Shown here: positions 61,112 through 64,000 of the stretch, piece after piece | How positions within the stretch are numbered: position 1 is the first letter of the stretch | Layout of the letters: each line of letters starts with the position of its first letter | NCBI GenBank assembly: GCA_965223125.1 | Contig: OZ244984.1 | Coordinates: forward strand, 1-64,000 | Direction: 5' to 3' | DNA length: 64,000 nt | Origin: Pacificispira sp965223125 | Lineage (GTDB): Bacteria > Pseudomonadota > Alphaproteobacteria > UBA8366 > Aestuariispiraceae | Program-made: the position numbers and the translations under genes | Notes under the pieces: generated by a model | Seen by the model: only the letters and a program-made list of their open reading frames with translations | What the model was told of the DNA's origin: nothing | The model's database searches: none

Positions 61112-61849
61112 TCGGGTTTTCAGCGCCGCAGCCGTCAGATCGGCCAGACGGAGCTTTTGCATGCCTGCCTTGTCGAAATTTTCTGGCGAAAGCCATGCCG
61201 TATAGGCATTCCGTAATGCAGGCCATTCGTGATCCATTGCGGCAAACCACGCCGTATCGCGATTGCGTCCCTTGCTGAGCATATGCTGCCTGAAAATACC
61301 CTCATAGGTGAAACCAAGCCGACGGGCCGCCGCCATCGACGGGGCATTCAGGGAATTGCATTTCCACTCATATCGCCGATAGCCAAGATCGTCGAATACA
61401 TGCGCCATCATCAGATAGAGCGCCTCCGTCGCCATGACCGTGCGCTGCATCAAGGGTGAAAAATGAATGTGCCCGACCTCAATCCCCGAACTGGCGGGAT
61501 CGATGCGAAGATAGCTTGCCACACCGACGGCACGATCCGTTTGCTGATCGATGACGGCATAGAACAGCGGGTCGTCGCCAAGACAGGTTGAAGACATCCA
61601 TGCCTGATATGCCAAAAATGTCTCAAACGGACCATAAGATAGATAGGTCCAGTTCCTGCCATCCGGAGCCTCCCGGTTCGCCTCAAACAAGGCCGCCGCA
61701 TGCTCCTCCACGGAAAGCCGCACGAGGCGACAGGTCCGGCCAGCCAGCGGGACACCCTGCGGTCGCGGTGGTACGATGAAATCAGGAACCGGGCGACCGA
61801 CAGGCTGCCCGAATTCATTTTCCCAATTTCCATTTTCAGGATTCGACAT
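61100..61849 (-). CDS. GNAT acetyltransferase, RimJ/RimL type
   Basis: 249 residues from ATG 61849, with AAGGGAACG upstream. Family blocks: RLVRLSVEEHAAALFEANRE, then FYAVIDQQTDRAVGVASYLRIDPASSGIEVGHIHFSPLMQRTVMATEALYLMMAHVFDDLGYRRYEWKCNSLNAPSMAAARRLGFTYEGIFRQ. This is the PF13302-type core with the N/A-x-x-S-x-x-x-x-x-x-x-G-F motif. In related enzymes a protein N-terminus or amino acid is acetylated. Convergent with the EAL protein, 12 bases shared. Confidence 0.9.
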   Translation of the reverse strand: MSNPENGNWENEFGQPVGRPVPDFIVPPRPQGVPLAGRTCRLVRLSVEEHAAALFEANREAPDGRNWTYLSYGPFETFLAYQAWMSSTCLGDDPLFYAVIDQQTDRAVGVASYLRIDPASSGIEVGHIHFSPLMQRTVMATEALYLMMAHVFDDLGYRRYEWKCNSLNAPSMAAARRLGFTYEGIFRQHMLSKGRNRDTAWFAAMDHEWPALRNAYTAWLSPENFDKAGMQKLRLADLTAAALKTRSNP

Positions 61850-61970
61850 GCACGTTCCCTTCACACGATCCAAGTTACCCGACGTGCTATATCGGGAATT
61901 GGACCGAATGAAAGAGCCACTAAGATTTTACGATGGGAGCCAAGACGCTGCGAGCGCCATCACACGCAGA

Positions 61971-63134
61971 TTAACCCTGCGGTGCGAAGACGATGCAATC
62001 CATTTTCTTCGCCTTCAGTGTCCGACAGGCATTGAAAGCACCTTTTTTATCGAATCCGGCGATGCGGGACCGATTGAACTTCCCGGACTTGTCGACAACG
62101 ATCACAACGCTGTCCCCCAAGGCACCCAACTTGCTGACCGCCTGCTGCGCGACGGTTCTGGCCGCCTCCTGCTTGCTGAATGCACCGACCTGAATCGTCC
62201 AGAGTGTCGCCTGCATTTCGGAAAGATCCAACCCGGCGGCAGCATCCCCCTGGGGCATCTGTTCCATCTCGACCGATTCTTCCTCACCCATCGACGCATT
62301 GACCGCCACAAGATCGGTTCTCGGTGCAGGTTCCGTATTCAATTTCGCAAACGCTGCATCGAGCAGTTTTTTCATATGAGCATCACGCGACGGTCCCGAT
62401 TTTCCGCCAAAGACAACTCCGATCAAACGGCGGTCATTCCGCGTCACCGAAGCCACAAGATTGAAACCACTGGCCCGGATATAGCCAGTCTTGATCCCAT
62501 CCGTACCTTCATAGGACGATAGCAGGCTGTTGTGATTCTTGTAAGTGCGCCCCGAATGTTTGAAATGCGTCGTTGAAAAATAGGCATATTCATTCGGATA
62601 ATCCTGCCGGATACGCAGACCCAGCATCGCCATGTCCCGTGCCGTGGACAGTTGACGCCGGTTCGGCAGACCGCTGGCATTCTTGAAGGTTGTCCGGCTC
62701 ATCCCCAGTTGGCGGGCGCGTTTGGTCATCATCTCCGCGAAATTCGCTTCGGTCCCACCAATCCCTTCCGCCACGGTGACGGCAACATCATTCGCCGACT
62801 TCGTCACCAGGGCGAGGATCGCATCCTTCATCTTGATCGTCTGCCCTGGACGCAACCCCAGTTTCGAGGGCTGCATGCTGGCCGCATAGGCGGATACCTT
62901 CAGCGGTGTTTCCAGTGTGACTTTGCCAGCACGCAGAGCATCGAAAACCATGTACAGCGTCATGATCTTGGTCAGGGATGCCGGGTAATTGCGGGTATCC
63001 TCATTCGTGGCATGCAAAACCCGCCCGGTCTCCGCCTCAATCACCATGGAAGCGTATTTTGCATCTGCCGCCTGCGCAGGCAGAACAAAAAAGGAAAGGG
63101 CACAGCCCAGAAATAGCGCCTTTATGACTTTCAC
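61971..63134 (-). CDS. dacC: D-alanyl-D-alanine carboxypeptidase (PBP5/6 family) with C-terminal SPOR domain
   Basis: 387 residues. Cleaved signal peptide (LGCALSFFVLPAQAAD). The penicillin-binding motifs are all present: SxxK in PASLTKIMT, SxN in VTKSANDVAV and KTG in DGIKTGYIR. Trims the terminal D-Ala from peptidoglycan stems in the periplasm. The C-terminal 75 residues (TLWTIQVGAFSKQEAARTV, VVDKSGKFNRSRIAGF) form a SPOR domain, replacing the PBP5_C domain; this architecture is widespread in alphaproteobacteria and targets septal peptidoglycan. Confidence 0.95.
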   Translation of the reverse strand: MKVIKALFLGCALSFFVLPAQAADAKYASMVIEAETGRVLHATNEDTRNYPASLTKIMTLYMVFDALRAGKVTLETPLKVSAYAASMQPSKLGLRPGQTIKMKDAILALVTKSANDVAVTVAEGIGGTEANFAEMMTKRARQLGMSRTTFKNASGLPNRRQLSTARDMAMLGLRIRQDYPNEYAYFSTTHFKHSGRTYKNHNSLLSSYEGTDGIKTGYIRASGFNLVASVTRNDRRLIGVVFGGKSGPSRDAHMKKLLDAAFAKLNTEPAPRTDLVAVNASMGEEESVEMEQMPQGDAAAGLDLSEMQATLWTIQVGAFSKQEAARTVAQQAVSKLGALGDSVVIVVDKSGKFNRSRIAGFDKKGAFNACRTLKAKKMDCIVFAPQG

Positions 63135-63345
63135 AGCGTCACCTTAGTCTTTCGGATTTCTTCCTATGTCCTAAGGGGTGACCTGAAATTCCCCCCAGTT
63201 GACCTCGAATCTTTATTACTTCAAGTAACTCTCTGTGTCCATTATAAATTTAAACATCAAGAAAAACTGTTTGCACGCGACAGGAGCGGAACCATATCCT
63301 ATCAATGCTTGTGAATCCTCTCCGACCCGCATGCATTGGAAAATA
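63135..63345. promoter_or_regulatory. Divergent region between the carboxypeptidase and lipoprotein genes
   Basis: 211 bases, AT-rich around 63205-63260. TTACTT at 63216-63221 and AAGTAA at 63223-63228 form a 6-bp inverted repeat with a one-base centre, possibly an operator. No promoter elements are assigned. Confidence 0.3.
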
Positions 63346-64000
63346 ATGATGAACAAAACCCTCTCAACATCGCTGATTACGGGGGCCATAGCCCTGCTGG
63401 CAACCGCCTGCACCAGCACGGGTGAAATCGACAATCCAATGGAGCGGCGATTCACCTGGTTTTCCTTCATCAGCGGCGAGGATATCCAGGCATCCTGCAC
63501 GGAAACCGGGCAGGAACGCTATCGGTTGATCTATCAGGCAGACCGCGCCATCCAGGTCAGGATCTATGATATCGACCCGACTGTGACCCCGGTGCCGCAG
63601 CAGCGCAGTCGGATCATGACAGTTGCGGCCAATGATTGGTTTCCATGGCCGATCCTGACCGATCCGACTCGCCCCTTTCGGCCCTATGACAGTGTCAGTC
63701 CACTTACCCCGGCGCAGGTCGATGCCGTGCGCGAGGATCTGTTGAAATCCGGCTGGTCAACGCGGCCAGCCCCTGTCGGTAAAAGGATTGCTTCAACGTC
63801 CTATACCTGGCTGGTCTCCGGCTGCCGCAATGGAATCTTCTCTTTCCAGGCTTATGAATATCCCGATCCCGCGTTTCAGAATCTCAAATTTCCGGATATC
63901 CTGTTCGGCGCGGATGCCAGCGGCTACAAGGTCGTCCCCGCCCCGACCGATGGCAAGCGCCGGGAATTGAGCATTCTGGAAACGACAGGCCGCAAGGGTC
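63346..64000 (+). CDS. Lipoprotein of unknown function (cut by window end)
   Basis: ATG pair at 63346/63349, open to the last base (at least 218 residues). A signal peptide with lipobox LLATAC at about residues 18-23 gives a lipidated Cys23. The mature sequence (ERRFTWFSFISGEDIQASC, then ERYRLIYQADRAIQVRIYDI and STSYTWLVSGCRNGIFSFQAYEYPD) has no domain I recognise. It has two further Cys that could form a disulfide. Divergent from dacC. Confidence 0.75.
   Translation, partial: MMNKTLSTSLITGAIALLATACTSTGEIDNPMERRFTWFSFISGEDIQASCTETGQERYRLIYQADRAIQVRIYDIDPTVTPVPQQRSRIMTVAANDWFPWPILTDPTRPFRPYDSVSPLTPAQVDAVREDLLKSGWSTRPAPVGKRIASTSYTWLVSGCRNGIFSFQAYEYPDPAFQNLKFPDILFGADASGYKVVPAPTDGKRRELSILETTGRKG

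Noticed and set aside
1..64000. CRISPR arrays, tRNA or rRNA genes, prophage modules, integrase/attachment sites
   Set aside because: None could be recognised by eye on either strand; the phage-like genes present are T6SS components.

Overview
The window looks like a chromosomal segment of an alphaproteobacterium, probably of the Rhodospirillales type. This is an inference from gene content: a C4-pathway 5-aminolevulinate synthase, a DivK-like single-domain response regulator, a high-GC coding sequence with long antisense shadow frames, and a SPOR-tailed D,D-carboxypeptidase. No rRNA, tRNA or CRISPR array was seen.

Layout. 1-3340 is a graveyard of insertion-sequence remnants (IS1595-like end, two IS5-like wrecks) around an intact sensor histidine kinase. 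3354-11311 is housekeeping: soluble transhydrogenase, EF-P and its lysine ligase EpmA in divergent orientation, a SuhB-type phosphatase, and a three-gene OmpA / MotA-TolQ / OmpA-MotB envelope operon. 11329-13498 holds a reductase/HxlR divergent pair with a clear operator, and a ribokinase. 13718-21359 combines a putrescine-type class III aminotransferase, hemA and a complete polyamine-type ABC transporter whose leader contains a possible structured RNA and a 39-codon ORF. 21435-26742 holds a PadR-like regulator with an 11-bp inverted repeat operator, DivK, GNAT, a C-terminal processing protease, a leucine-dehydrogenase-like enzyme and a nucleoside hydrolase.

26755-54384 is one very long co-directional (minus strand) type VI secretion locus with all 13 core tss genes: tssB-tssC-hcp-X-tssE-tssF-tssG-(FAD oxidoreductase)-clpV-vgrG-(MORN protein)-(three signalling genes)-PAAR-(SPOR protein)-tssJ-tssK-tssL-tssM-tssA. 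It is unusual for embedding a signalling cassette whose kinase has an ethylene-receptor-type membrane domain, a FAD amino-acid-oxidase-like enzyme, and an unrecognised 176-residue protein beside hcp. Divergent from tssB are two small paralogous genes (93 and 55 codons), the shorter of which is easily missed.

55294-59147 is a putative amino-acid module: nitrilase-family amidase, sulfotransferase-like protein and a fold-type IV aminotransferase overlapping head to tail, opposite a DadA-like oxidase. The aminotransferase lacks the normal PLP-contacting Glu. 59306-64000 holds an EAL-CBS-GGDEF protein, a GNAT, a PBP5-type carboxypeptidase with SPOR tail, and a lipoprotein gene cut by the window end.

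The strongest candidates for something new are the ethylene-receptor-like kinase inside the T6SS locus and the tandem small-protein family next to tssB.
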